From an uncultured Alphaproteobacteria bacterium (GTDB lineage Bacteria; Pseudomonadota; Alphaproteobacteria; Micavibrionales; Micavibrionaceae): a DNA stretch of 64,000 nt. Each line of letters starts with the position of its first letter. Position 1 is the first letter of the stretch. The stretch spans positions 1-64,000 of the forward strand of contig CAMLJM010000006.1 in assembly GCA_946480475.1 (NCBI GenBank). Reading direction: 5' to 3'. Below, piece by piece: positions 9,048 through 17,753 of this stretch. Both the position numbers and the translations under genes were made by a program. The notes under the pieces were generated by a model that did not search any database, had not been told where the DNA came from, and saw only the letters and a list, made by a program, of their open reading frames with translations.

Positions 9048-10301
9048 ATGAACCCCCTAACCGAGTATTCCTGGCTCTTTCTAGACCTCAACAGCTACTT
9101 CGCCAGCGTTGAGCAACAAATGCATCCTGAGCTGCGCGGCAAACCCATTGCTGTCGTGCCGATGATGACAGATTACACCTGCGCGATTGCCGCCTCTTAC
9201 GAAGCCAAAGCCTATGGGATTAGAACCGGCACCAATATCGGCGAAGCAAAAAAGATGTGTCCCCAGCTTCGATGTATTCTCGCCCGTCACAACCACTACG
9301 TCGAATATCATCACAAGATCGTTGACGAATTCGTTCGCCATACTCCGCTGAACAAAATCTGGTCCGTCGATGAAATGTCGAGCTGCCTGCCCCCAAACAA
9401 ACGCGCGCCGGAGGCAGCTCAGGCTGTGGCGACACGTATCCGTGAAGGCATCTGGAAGAATATCGGGGAATATATCAACTGCTCGATTGGAATTGCCTCT
9501 AATTCATATCTGGCCAAAGTCGCCACCGACATGAAGAAACCCAATGGCTTGGTTGTCCTTGATCAGAAGAACTTAAAGGACAAGCTCTTCAAGCTGGATC
9601 TGATCGATCTTCCAGGCATCAATACCAGTATGGAGTCACGCCTGAGAAAAGCTGGTATTGCAACGGTTGAACAGCTTTGGGGCATATCACCCAAGCATGC
9701 GCGCATGATCTGGGGCAGCGTGGGGGGAGAGCGTTTCTGGTATAACTTGCATGGCTATCACATTCCTGATCAGGAAACCAACCCCAGCATGATCGGCCAT
9801 AGCCGTATCCTGGATCCAGAATTGCGAAACCCTGACAAGGCCCGACAGGTCGCACGCCGCCTCACGGTAAAGGCTGCTTCCCGCTTGCGTCGCAAGGAAT
9901 ATTTTGCCACGCGATTTTATCTTTCGGCCCGCATGGATGACACACATAAATGGAGTGGCGAAATGCAACTCCAGCCCGCACAGGATACATTTACATTCCT
10001 TCAGCACATGGAAGAAATGTGGGCCATTATGATGGATGAAACCCGCCCGTATAAAATCCGCAAGCTGTCTGTCACCATGCACGGCCTGAAAAAGTCTGAA
10101 GAGATCAGTCTCGATTTCTTCCAGACAGAAACAAAACAAACCCGCCGCAACGAAGCCTTATCTCTGGCGATGGATAAGCTGAATGAAAAGTATGGCGCTG
10201 AAACCCTGCAACTGGGCGTCTCCCCGCAAACCCGGGCAGGCTATCTTGGCACCAAAATCGCCTTCTCCCGCGTCCCGGAAATGGCTGAATTTAATGAATA
10301 A
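9048..10301 (+). CDS. Y-family (translesion) DNA polymerase, DinB/UmuC-like
   Basis: This 417-aa enzyme belongs to the Y family, which copies past damaged bases. The first catalytic aspartate is D13 in FLDLNSYFASVE and the second pair is D108-E109 in WSVDEMSS, so the metal-binding triad is intact. F18 sits at the steric-gate position. A helix-hairpin-helix-like thumb (LIDLPGINTSMESRL) and a little-finger domain (about 240-360) follow. It differs from standard DinB: the usual SIDEAYLD is SVDEMSSC, and RG..A.SYEAR is CAIAASYEAK, closer to UmuC in style. It may therefore be a separate subfamily. A LexA-type box lies just upstream, which supports SOS control. It is followed 47 bases later by an amidotransferase-like gene and then trmFO on the same strand. 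Confidence 0.88.
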   Translation: MNPLTEYSWLFLDLNSYFASVEQQMHPELRGKPIAVVPMMTDYTCAIAASYEAKAYGIRTGTNIGEAKKMCPQLRCILARHNHYVEYHHKIVDEFVRHTPLNKIWSVDEMSSCLPPNKRAPEAAQAVATRIREGIWKNIGEYINCSIGIASNSYLAKVATDMKKPNGLVVLDQKNLKDKLFKLDLIDLPGINTSMESRLRKAGIATVEQLWGISPKHARMIWGSVGGERFWYNLHGYHIPDQETNPSMIGHSRILDPELRNPDKARQVARRLTVKAASRLRRKEYFATRFYLSARMDDTHKWSGEMQLQPAQDTFTFLQHMEEMWAIMMDETRPYKIRKLSVTMHGLKKSEEISLDFFQTETKQTRRNEALSLAMDKLNEKYGAETLQLGVSPQTRAGYLGTKIAFSRVPEMAEFNE

Positions 10302-10348
10302 AATCAAAATAATGGACTTTAAAGCCACTTTCGATTTTATTACCTTCC

Positions 10349-11167
10349 ATGAAATTTCCTGTGTACAGCGAACGCCCGGCTAACATCGAGTCTGTTATCC
10401 CACCCCTGAAAGAAATCTTTCAGGGAACAGATATAGAGGTCATCGAATTCAACAGCAGCGATCTGCGTAATGGCATCCTGCGTGAAGAGGATACAGTAGG
10501 ATTCTCCCTGCCCGGAATTATCGGCGAAGTCAGCTCTTATACAGACCAAATCGGCGAAACCGGCCTGAAAGAAATGTCCAATAGCGTACGCGAAGGCCGC
10601 ATTATGCTGGCCATTTGCGCCGGTTTGTTTTTTATCACGCGTGAAACAATCTACGCGCCTGTATGGGGTCCCCGCAGAGGTCGCAAACCCGAAAACCACA
10701 TAGTCAAGGCAACGGGTTATGGTCCGCTTGCCGATATGGGGGGGAAATACGACCACGCCGATTGGCCCAGTGATTTGTCACTCGCGCAAGTATGGTACAA
10801 ATCAGCTGCGCAACCGCATGGCAAAGAACACTGGAAACATGCGGCATTCGCCTATGGTAACGGCCCCGGGCTTGATCTTGATTATCCGGAAAGCCCCGAT
10901 CTGGAACCTCTGGCTTATTACAGCCACATACCCCGTAGACCTCTGGCAGCAGGAAACTTGCGTCACGGAGAAGGTAAAATCCTGATGTTGGGGGCATTGC
11001 CCCATATTGGGTATAGGGAAGTAGCCCCCCATCCGGGAACCGAGCGTGTGCGTAACCTATTGCGTGATATGAAACCCCATGAACCAGCCCGTCAGGAATT
11101 CATGGGCACTGTAGCCAGTCGCTTGAATGACCAGATTTTGACTTACCGGCAAAAATTCTCTATTTAA
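10349..11167 (+). CDS. BPL_N-type class I amidotransferase-like protein
   Basis: This 272-aa protein matches the N-terminal domain type of large biotin-protein ligases (BPL_N), a class I glutamine-amidotransferase-like fold found as a stand-alone protein in many proteobacteria. The nucleophile elbow is visible as MLAICAGLFF with C90, and a second conserved region is HGEGKILMLGALPHIGYR. There is no biotin ligase catalytic domain, so a role in biotin transfer should not be assumed and the substrate is unknown. The upstream bases contain no good ribosome binding site. The next gene, trmFO, begins six bases after the stop, so they are likely co-transcribed. Confidence 0.7.
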   Translation: MKFPVYSERPANIESVIPPLKEIFQGTDIEVIEFNSSDLRNGILREEDTVGFSLPGIIGEVSSYTDQIGETGLKEMSNSVREGRIMLAICAGLFFITRETIYAPVWGPRRGRKPENHIVKATGYGPLADMGGKYDHADWPSDLSLAQVWYKSAAQPHGKEHWKHAAFAYGNGPGLDLDYPESPDLEPLAYYSHIPRRPLAAGNLRHGEGKILMLGALPHIGYREVAPHPGTERVRNLLRDMKPHEPARQEFMGTVASRLNDQILTYRQKFSI

Positions 11168-11173
11168 ACCGCC

Positions 11174-12550
11174 ATGACACACAAGCCCATTCATATCATT
11201 GGCGGCGGCATGGCCGGTTCCGAAGCAGCCTGGCAAGTAGCACGTATGGGCGTTCCCGTAGTGCTGCACGAGATGCGTCCGGTACGGGGAACCGACGCGC
11301 ACAAAACTGATGGGCTTGCAGAACTGGTTTGTTCCAATTCATTCCGTTCCGACGATAAGGAACAAAACGCAGTCGGCCTGCTGCATGAAGAAATGCGTCG
11401 CTGCGATTCCATTATTATGAAGATGGGCGACAAGCATGCCGTACCGGCAGGTGGCGCCCTCGCCGTTGACCGTGATGCTTTTTCCGCCGACGTCACCAAG
11501 ACGCTGGAAGAACACCCGCTGATTACAATTGATCGCGGCGAAGTCTTAGGCCTGCCGCCAGAAGAATGGGACAGCGTCATTATCGCTACGGGCCCTTTAA
11601 CGTCGCCTTCGCTGGCCGAAGCTATTCGCAATCTGAGCGGCGAAGGTGAACTGGCATTCTTCGATGCTATTGCCCCCATCGTTTATAAAGAAACGATCAA
11701 TATGGAACGTGCATGGTTCCAGTCCCGCTACGATAAGGAAGGCCCGGCAGGCACAGGTAAAGATTATATCAATTGCCCGATGGAGAAAGATGAATATTAC
11801 GCCTTCATCGACGCTCTGCTCGCAGCCGAGAAAACAGAATTCAAAGAGTGGGAAAAGAATACACCCTACTTCGAAGGCTGCATGCCCGTAGAAGTGATGG
11901 CGGAACGCGGCATTGAAACGTTACGTTTTGGCCCGATGAAACCTGTAGGACTTACCGATCCCCGCACCGGAAAACGCCCTTGGGCGGTTGTACAACTACG
12001 TCAGGATAACGCGCTCGGCACGCTTTATAATATGGTCGGCTTCCAAACCAAGATGAAATACGCCGAACAAACGCGCGTGTTAAAAATGATTCCCGGTCTG
12101 GAAGATGCGACATTCGCACGCCTGGGCGGCTTGCATCGCAACACCTTCATCAACTCGCCCAAACTTCTTGATGGCACATTGCGTATGAAAGCCATGCCAC
12201 GTCTACGTTTTGCAGGTCAGATCACAGGCTGCGAAGGTTACGTTGAAAGCGCATCTGTCGGCATTATGGCTGGTCGCTTTGCCGCCGCCGAACGTTTAGG
12301 GCAAATGCCAAGCGTACCGCCCCTGACGACAGCCATGGGCGCGATGCTAAATCACATCACCGGCGGTGCCGACGCTGAGACATTCCAGCCGATGAATATC
12401 AATTTTGGTTTATTCCCGCCGCTAGACCTTAAAGATGCCCGGGGCCGTCCTATTCGTGGTACAGATAAAAAGCGCGAAACCACTGCCCGAGCCCTGCGTG
12501 ACATGGATAATTGGCTGACAACACAGTCCCATACTGTCAAAGTTGCCTGA
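11174..12550 (+). CDS. trmFO: methylenetetrahydrofolate-tRNA-(uracil-54-C5)-methyltransferase TrmFO
   Basis: TrmFO makes ribothymidine at position 54 of tRNA using methylenetetrahydrofolate and FAD, in place of the SAM-dependent TrmA. The N-terminal FAD-binding motif [12 protein letters not shown] (8-19) is clear. The family signature [25 protein letters not shown] includes C53, and [12 protein letters not shown] lies near the C-terminal FAD site. The length of 458 aa is typical. Its presence suggests this organism modifies U54 by the folate route, as many alphaproteobacteria do. The start lies six bases after the preceding stop. Confidence 0.95.
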   Translation: MTHKPIHIIGGGMAGSEAAWQVARMGVPVVLHEMRPVRGTDAHKTDGLAELVCSNSFRSDDKEQNAVGLLHEEMRRCDSIIMKMGDKHAVPAGGALAVDRDAFSADVTKTLEEHPLITIDRGEVLGLPPEEWDSVIIATGPLTSPSLAEAIRNLSGEGELAFFDAIAPIVYKETINMERAWFQSRYDKEGPAGTGKDYINCPMEKDEYYAFIDALLAAEKTEFKEWEKNTPYFEGCMPVEVMAERGIETLRFGPMKPVGLTDPRTGKRPWAVVQLRQDNALGTLYNMVGFQTKMKYAEQTRVLKMIPGLEDATFARLGGLHRNTFINSPKLLDGTLRMKAMPRLRFAGQITGCEGYVESASVGIMAGRFAAAERLGQMPSVPPLTTAMGAMLNHITGGADAETFQPMNINFGLFPPLDLKDARGRPIRGTDKKRETTARALRDMDNWLTTQSHTVKVA

Positions 12551-12589
12551 ATTTCCCGTGAATCAGCGGCGTTTCCCGTTCTCTGGCGG

Positions 12590-12617
12590 TTGACTTATAC
12601 CACCAGCATGCAAGAAT
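12590..12617 (+). promoter_or_regulatory. possible sigma70-type promoter of the FecR-domain gene
   Basis: TTGACT (12590-12595) is close to the -35 consensus. A weak -10 candidate, AAGAAT (12612-12617), follows with 16-base spacing. The site is in the 109-bp gap after trmFO, about 42 bases upstream of the start codon. The -10 match is poor, so only the position is suggestive. Confidence 0.35.
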
Positions 12618-12659
12618 CTGGGCAGTTTCAATAATATTGCCCGATTTCAGGAGTACCTC

Positions 12660-13976
12660 ATGCTCTTCCGCATGTTTATGGCTTTGGCCCTGACCATTCT
12701 GTTTGTTCCCGCTTATGCGCAAACGGAAACCCCTGCACCCACACCCGCTACTGTCACAACAACGCAAGCGGAAACAGTGGTGATTGGCACCTTGCTGGAG
12801 GCAGAAGGATCAGTATCTCTGGCGACACCAGGTGCGGAACCAAAACCACTGAATCTGAATGATCCGGTTCATCTGAATGATGTGATTGAAACGGGCGCAG
12901 GATCACGCGCCTTTATTGTCCTGATCGATAATACCGAATTAACGCTCGGGGAAAATGCCCAACTCACTCTGGATGAATATGTATTCGACGAAGGCAATGA
13001 AACAGCTAACAAAGCACGCTATTCTGTCCTGCGCGGTGCCTTTCTTTATACAAGCGGCCTCGTCGCTAAAAAGGAGAACCCTGACGTCAGCGTAAACACA
13101 CCGTTCGGCGCCATTGGTATTCGCGGCACAACATTTTGGGGCGGTGATATTGACGGTGAATACGGTATCCTTGTTACGGATGGACGTGTCAGCGTTCAAA
13201 CGGAACGTGGTCGTATTACTGTTGAAAAAGGTCAAGGCACAGCCCTACGCTCCAAGACCTCCATTCCTTCACGCGCGGGCACCTGGGCCGAAGAAAAAGT
13301 CGGGCGCGCTGTACAAACTATTGCACTTAAAGATGCGGAAGCCGTCCGCGAACGCGTAACCAAGCATGCTGAGGCCCAAACAGTTGATCGCGCGAAATAT
13401 AAGGAATACCTGGATAGGCGCCTACAGGGTAAATTGCCTGTGGATACACGCGTTCCCACAACGCGTATCGAAAACGCGCCGCGCCCCCTTGAGAAAAAGG
13501 CGGAAGAGGCACCTCGTAAAACACCTGTAAGCAGGCCGATCGTAAGAGAAGCACCCGCAAAGCAGGGCGTACTCGATGATGCCGCCCCCGTAGAAACACC
13601 GGCACCCGTCAAGGAAATTGACCCCAGCCTGAATAAACCATTCAGCGAGGAGACAATGCCCCGCACACCGGCAAAATCTCCGGCTGCACAAATAGAGCCA
13701 CTGCTGAAAGCAGCACCCACGAACACGGCACCGCCAGCAGAAGCCCCCGTCGAAACAACTCCGGAGAAAGAAACGCCAGCACCTGCAGGCAACCCAGATA
13801 AGGGGGCGGAAGCAACTCCCGCTGAAGAACCGGCTCTGGAAACCACAGGCGCCCCCGAGGTTGACTTACCTGTCATGGGAGACAATGAGGCACAGACGAA
13901 TGAAATGAAGGAGCAACAGCACCTGCAACGTCGTCAGCCCCGCCCTGCCCCCTCAAAGGCGAATAGCGCGCTTTAA
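12660..13976 (+). CDS. FecR-domain secreted protein with disordered Pro/Ala/Glu tail
   Basis: This 438-aa protein has a signal peptide (cleavage after AYA at about 20) and is expected in the periplasm. Residues about 45-190 form a FecR-type beta domain, with GSRAFIVLIDNTELTLGENA, then FGAIGIRGTTFWGG, and YGILVTDGRVSVQ. FecR domains often bind polysaccharide or act in signalling; there is no adjacent ECF sigma factor or TonB receptor, so the classical iron-citrate signalling role is not supported. From about 255 to the end the protein is rich in proline, alanine, glutamate and threonine and is probably disordered. AGGAG at 12648-12652 supports the start. The stop overlaps the next, convergent gene by four bases. 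Confidence 0.82.
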   Translation: MLFRMFMALALTILFVPAYAQTETPAPTPATVTTTQAETVVIGTLLEAEGSVSLATPGAEPKPLNLNDPVHLNDVIETGAGSRAFIVLIDNTELTLGENAQLTLDEYVFDEGNETANKARYSVLRGAFLYTSGLVAKKENPDVSVNTPFGAIGIRGTTFWGGDIDGEYGILVTDGRVSVQTERGRITVEKGQGTALRSKTSIPSRAGTWAEEKVGRAVQTIALKDAEAVRERVTKHAEAQTVDRAKYKEYLDRRLQGKLPVDTRVPTTRIENAPRPLEKKAEEAPRKTPVSRPIVREAPAKQGVLDDAAPVETPAPVKEIDPSLNKPFSEETMPRTPAKSPAAQIEPLLKAAPTNTAPPAEAPVETTPEKETPAPAGNPDKGAEATPAEEPALETTGAPEVDLPVMGDNEAQTNEMKEQQHLQRRQPRPAPSKANSAL

Positions 13977-14788
13977 ATTTTAAGCAACAAGCGCAAGTGA
14001 AAGAACGGCGGCGTTTCGCTATACCGCTGATCGCGCACATCATATTGAAGTCGTTCCATATGCTGCAGCATAAGTCTTGTGGCATCCCCCATCAGACGCA
14101 GCCATTTTGACGAGAGCGATCCTGCATCAACCAACAACTGGGCAGATTCATTGTGCAAGATTGTCAGTACTTCCTGACACTTCAATTCATCACGAAACAT
14201 CTCATCAATACAGGCCATTGACTGAGGCACTAATGTACGCCCCAGCTGCGCCATAAAAGGAATGGCCCGCATAATACCGGCCAATCCATAGGCACAGGAT
14301 ATTTTCTCAACACCGTCGGCATTCTGGCCGCACACCAACAGCAATAATTTCGTTAGAGGGACCGTTGTATGAGACGCATAATCCTTAAGTGCCGGCAAAT
14401 CCGCAGGCACTGTTCCATCGAGGTCAAGCTCACGGGACGTAATCAACTCGTCAAAAAGAGAGAACGGTAATCCATATTGCTTAATCGTAAAAGACAATGG
14501 CTGCAGAATCTCATGTGTTGGCGCCGGATGCCCCGCATACAATTTCTCCAGCGCTTCCCGCCACCACTGCAGACGCATATAACCTAGCGTAGGCTCACTC
14601 ACGACCTCCCGTGTTTTGGCGACTTCATAATGAAATGCCAGCAAGACCCAAAGAGCCGGACGCACCGCTGCCGGTTGCAGAAGCGTCATAAAAAAGCGGT
14701 CAGGATCATGTTGCCGCACCAAGGTTCCCGTATAAGGAAGATTTTCAGCCATAAAATGAACGATTTCTATCTTGCCAAACTTGGCCAT
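13973..14788 (-). CDS. squalene/phytoene synthase-family protein, NDUFAF6-like
   Basis: This protein of about 270 aa belongs to the squalene/phytoene synthase superfamily. It lacks the two aspartate-rich prenyl-diphosphate-binding motifs of true synthases: the regions that should hold them read LQWWREALEKLYAGHP and AYGLAGIMRAIPF. That pattern is typical of the NDUFAF6 group, whose eukaryotic members assist respiratory complex I assembly. In many alphaproteobacteria this gene follows secDF and a Mth938-domain gene. Here the Mth938 gene is at 16396, separated from it by sodB and a phosphoesterase gene. The start is uncertain; an internal ATG at 14752 (MAENLPYTG) is an alternative. Confidence 0.75.
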   Translation of the reverse strand: MAKFGKIEIVHFMAENLPYTGTLVRQHDPDRFFMTLLQPAAVRPALWVLLAFHYEVAKTREVVSEPTLGYMRLQWWREALEKLYAGHPAPTHEILQPLSFTIKQYGLPFSLFDELITSRELDLDGTVPADLPALKDYASHTTVPLTKLLLLVCGQNADGVEKISCAYGLAGIMRAIPFMAQLGRTLVPQSMACIDEMFRDELKCQEVLTILHNESAQLLVDAGSLSSKWLRLMGDATRLMLQHMERLQYDVRDQRYSETPPFFHLRLLLKI

Positions 14789-14828
14789 AAGTATAGGTTA
14801 TCTCTATCGAATTCAATAGGAGGACATT

Positions 14829-15455
14829 ATGGCTTTTACCCTGCCCGAACTACCCTATGCGTATGACGCGCTTCAACCTTTTATGTCGAAGGAAACCCTG
14901 GAGTTTCACCACGACAAACACCACAAAGCCTATGTCGATAAGGGCAATGAACTGATCGCAGGCACGGGACTGGAAAAGCTTTCTCTCGAAGAAGCTATGG
15001 TCGCCGCATACAAGGATAAAACCAAAGCAGGCTTATTTAACCAATTGGGCCAGCATTACAACCACATCCACTTCTGGAACTGGATGAAAGGTAATGGCGG
15101 CGGTAAGAAACTGCCCGGATCTCTGGAAAAGAAAATCAACGAAGATCTTGGCGGCTTTGATAAATTCCGCGGTGATTTTGTCCAAGCGGGCGTAACGCAG
15201 TTTGGTTCTGGCTGGGCATGGGTTGCCGTTGATAACAGCACAGGCAAACTGGAAATCGTGAAAACGCCTAACGGCGAAAACCCGCTCGTGAATGGTAAAA
15301 CCCCTATCCTGGGCGTAGATGTATGGGAGCATTCCTACTACATCGACTATCGCAATGCGCGTCAGAAATATCTGGAAGCATTCGTCGACAGCCTGATTAA
15401 CTGGGACTACGTTACAGAACTTTATGAAAAAGGTCCGCTGAAAGTGGCGGCGTAA
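14829..15455 (+). CDS. sodB: iron superoxide dismutase
   Basis: This enzyme dismutates superoxide to oxygen and hydrogen peroxide in the cytoplasm. All four metal ligands can be placed: H27, H79, D164 and H168, the last two in GVDVWEHSYYIDYRN. TQFGSGWAWV is more typical of the iron than the manganese form. The length of 208 aa is normal. A strong ribosome binding site (AGGAGGA) sits just before the start, and a rho-independent terminator follows the stop. With sodC at 27875 the window encodes both cytoplasmic and exported superoxide dismutases. It lies inside what is usually an unbroken secDF-Mth938-NDUFAF6-like cluster, on the opposite strand, so it was probably inserted there. Confidence 0.97.
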   Translation: MAFTLPELPYAYDALQPFMSKETLEFHHDKHHKAYVDKGNELIAGTGLEKLSLEEAMVAAYKDKTKAGLFNQLGQHYNHIHFWNWMKGNGGGKKLPGSLEKKINEDLGGFDKFRGDFVQAGVTQFGSGWAWVAVDNSTGKLEIVKTPNGENPLVNGKTPILGVDVWEHSYYIDYRNARQKYLEAFVDSLINWDYVTELYEKGPLKVAA

Positions 15456-15476
15456 GTTTTGCTTTCTCCAAGTTCA

Positions 15477-15503
15477 AAGGCCTCCCTCAAGGGGGGCCTT
15501 TTC
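15477..15503 (+). terminator. rho-independent terminator of sodB
   Basis: AAGGCCTCCC and GGGGGGCCTT form a 10-base stem with a TCAA loop (one G-T wobble), followed by TTTTCTT. It lies 21 bases after the sodB stop. Confidence 0.85.
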
Positions 15504-15511
15504 TTATGGTT

Positions 15512-15581
15512 CAGATTGTTTGACCCTGCCCGCCGATTCCGCTTAAGCTTCTAAAAAACAAAGCGTAACAGGGACAATCTG
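15512..15581. repeat. long-range inverted repeat upstream of the phosphoesterase gene
   Basis: The left arm at 15512-15528 (cagattgtttgaccctg) and the right arm at 15569-15581 (cagggacaatctg) pair over 8 and 5 bases, with a 4-base bulge in the left arm. The right arm ends nine bases before the ATG at 15590, so pairing could cover the ribosome binding site. The function is unknown. Confidence 0.4.
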
Positions 15582-15589
15582 GAGACTTC

Positions 15590-16399
15590 ATGACACTGCG
15601 TATCGCGGTTATTACCGATATTCATTATGGCCCTGATATTGGCGCCAAAAAGGGTTCGCAAGCGCCCTTTTTGGTAGATCAGTTTATTAATGCGGCTACC
15701 GTCTTCAATGCTCACTATATTTTCAATCTGGGTGACGATGTCTCTTCACGCGATCCTGAGAGCGATGAGCAATATAAGCAAACCCTAAGTCGGGTATTCA
15801 AACGGGCATCGTGCCCTGTCATTAAAATTGACGGAAACCACTGCGTCAGATTCCAAGAGAAGCAAACCCTTTCCCGCAGCTTCGATACGGAACATCATCA
15901 TATCGTCATGTGGAATCCTTACATGAACCGTTATACCCGCGCAGGTGTTATTCCCGACCCTCAGGACATGGAATGGCTTGAGAACGATCTGGCAAACGCA
16001 GAAAAACCAACCATTATTCTCTCACACATTCCCTTCCGTGGTCTGGAATCCGAAGGCCAGCGCTTAAGACGGACGCAAACAGAGGGCCACTATTATCCCG
16101 CCAATTTTGCCAATGAAGAGCAATTAAGAGATATCGTCGAGTCCTCCGGCAAGGTCATTTTATGCCTGAGCGGCCACCGTCATCTCAATAGTATTGAGAT
16201 GAACAATGGCGTATACCACAGCATCCAGCAGTCATTGGTTGAAGTTGTTGAGGACGATAAGCCCTCGGGCGCTTACAGCCTGATTGAAATTAATGATCAG
16301 GAAATCCGAATTAATGGGTTTGGACTGCAACAGCCAAAGCTGATCACTTTACCTTTATCGGTAAAACCTGCCGCTGCACCCCTGCCTCAAGTGGCCTAA
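15590..16399 (+). CDS. calcineurin-like metallophosphoesterase
   Basis: This 269-aa enzyme belongs to the binuclear metallophosphoesterase superfamily. The five motif blocks are all present: D10-x-H12, GDD (48-50), GNH (82-84), SHIPF with H146, and GHRH (195-198). There is no signal peptide or membrane segment, so it should be cytoplasmic. The arrangement resembles the cyclic-nucleotide or nucleotide phosphodiesterase branch (CpdA-like), but the substrate cannot be read. It sits between sodB and the convergent Mth938 gene, and its stop overlaps that gene's stop by four bases. Confidence 0.87.
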   Translation: MTLRIAVITDIHYGPDIGAKKGSQAPFLVDQFINAATVFNAHYIFNLGDDVSSRDPESDEQYKQTLSRVFKRASCPVIKIDGNHCVRFQEKQTLSRSFDTEHHHIVMWNPYMNRYTRAGVIPDPQDMEWLENDLANAEKPTIILSHIPFRGLESEGQRLRRTQTEGHYYPANFANEEQLRDIVESSGKVILCLSGHRHLNSIEMNNGVYHSIQQSLVEVVEDDKPSGAYSLIEINDQEIRINGFGLQQPKLITLPLSVKPAAAPLPQVA

Positions 16400-16770
16400 A
16401 CCGGCAGCATCGCCGCCACAACACGACGTCCTTCCGCTAACAACACATTATAGGTACGGCAGGCTGCGCCTGTATCCATGACCTCTATCACCAGGCCTTT
16501 ATCACGAAGTTGCTGACGCAAGGCAGGCAACAGGAATTTTTGAGTGGCACCCGTGCCAAACAACACGACATCCGGCAAAGGATCATGTTCGTAAACAGGA
16601 GAAAAATCAGAAACCCGCAGATCATTAAAGGATGTAAGGTCCCAAGGCAAAACCTTGTCAGGCCATACCAAAACACCACCCTTATACGCCTGGCCGCTTA
16701 CCCGGAAGCCACCATCCGCATAACTCTGGATGATTTGCTGTCCGGCTTTTAGAAGCGGCGTAACATCCAT
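16396..16770 (-). CDS. Mth938-domain protein (NDUFAF3-like)
   Basis: This 124-aa protein matches the Mth938/DUF498 family, whose mitochondrial member NDUFAF3 helps assemble respiratory complex I. The conserved core GGVLVWPDKVLPWDL..SFNDL and the later LFGTGATQKFL are visible. In alphaproteobacteria this gene usually follows secF, as it does here with a 3-base gap. A NDUFAF6-like gene (13973) lies downstream after two inserted genes. Its place at the end of a Sec operon suggests membrane-protein biogenesis, but the biochemical activity of the family is not established. Confidence 0.85.
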   Translation of the reverse strand: MDVTPLLKAGQQIIQSYADGGFRVSGQAYKGGVLVWPDKVLPWDLTSFNDLRVSDFSPVYEHDPLPDVVLFGTGATQKFLLPALRQQLRDKGLVIEVMDTGAACRTYNVLLAEGRRVVAAMLPV

Positions 16771-16773
16771 GGA

Positions 16774-17733
16774 CTAAGCCTGTGTAGGCTCGGCTTCGCC
16801 GTCCGCATCTCCGTTAGCCGTATCAGGACGTAACTTCAAATAGAAGAGCGCCTGTGAGGACACGAAGTAGGATGAGTGCGTACCAATCAGGATGCCGAAG
16901 AACAGTGCTGATGTGAAACTACGGATAACCTCGCCGCCAAACAACCACAACGCAAAAATCGCCAGGATGGTCGAACCCGATGTCATAACCGTACGGGGTA
17001 ACGTCTGGTTAATAGAGAGGTTAATAATTAGTGGCATCGCCATTTTCTTGAACTTGCGCATATTCTCGCGGATACGATCGAAAATAATAACCGTTTCATT
17101 GATCGAATAACCGGCCACCAGCAGGATCGCCGCCAGTGTCGACAGATCGAAATGCATCTGCGTCAGGGAGAAAAGACCGATAATACCAACGACGTCATGA
17201 ATAAGCGCCAGTAATGCGCCGATACCGTACTGCCATTCAAAGCGGAACCAGATATAGCCCATGATGGCGAGAACCGCAAAAACGATAGCAAGGAAACCAT
17301 CTTTCTTGAGTTCCTCGCCAACCTGCGGCCCCACAAATTCCGTGCGGCGGAATTCAACTTTACCCTCACCAAAATGGGTATTGAGTGTTTCCTGCACTTT
17401 GGTAATAGCTGCCTGCTGTGCTTCCGGGCCGCCATCTTGCTGGGGCAACCGGACCATCAGGTCACGTTTATCACCGAACTCCTGCAGGGAAATATCCCCC
17501 ATATGCAACTCGTTCAGTTCGGAACGCAATTTAGCCAGATCAGGATCTGCCTGCACCTGGATTTCAATAACGGTACCGCCCGTGAAATCGATACCAAAGT
17601 TTAGGCCCTTCACCGCTACGCAGCTCAGCGATCCCACAATGATCACAAAGCTGGCAAACATGGCATAGAAACGGTGGCCGAAGAAATCGATCTTCGTACC
17701 TTCGGGAACAAGCTGGATAAGTTTAAGGATCAT
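16774..17733 (-). CDS. secF: protein translocase subunit SecF
   Basis: SecF pairs with SecD to form an RND-like membrane motor that uses proton flow to pull proteins out of the SecYEG channel. The protein has 319 aa. A first membrane helix (about 20-40) is followed by GIDFTGGTVIEI, a periplasmic domain, then a run of five helices with the conserved VAGYSINETVIIFDRIREN signature. The C-terminal tail is acidic. It lies 20 bases downstream of secD and directly before the Mth938 gene. Confidence 0.97.
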   Translation of the reverse strand: MILKLIQLVPEGTKIDFFGHRFYAMFASFVIIVGSLSCVAVKGLNFGIDFTGGTVIEIQVQADPDLAKLRSELNELHMGDISLQEFGDKRDLMVRLPQQDGGPEAQQAAITKVQETLNTHFGEGKVEFRRTEFVGPQVGEELKKDGFLAIVFAVLAIMGYIWFRFEWQYGIGALLALIHDVVGIIGLFSLTQMHFDLSTLAAILLVAGYSINETVIIFDRIRENMRKFKKMAMPLIINLSINQTLPRTVMTSGSTILAIFALWLFGGEVIRSFTSALFFGILIGTHSSYFVSSQALFYLKLRPDTANGDADGEAEPTQA

Positions 17734-17753
17734 GATGTTATCTTTCTAATACC

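Noticed and set aside
12578..12592. GTTC-N7-GTTG, one base away from the LexA-type box, upstream of the FecR-domain gene
   Set aside because: It has a mismatch in a core position, and the downstream gene is not a known SOS type. Chance match is likely.
13232..13885. 217-codon minus-strand frame opposite the FecR-domain gene
   Set aside because: It arises from the Pro/Ala-rich repeats of the real gene; the product is a low-complexity Ser/Gly/Ala chain.
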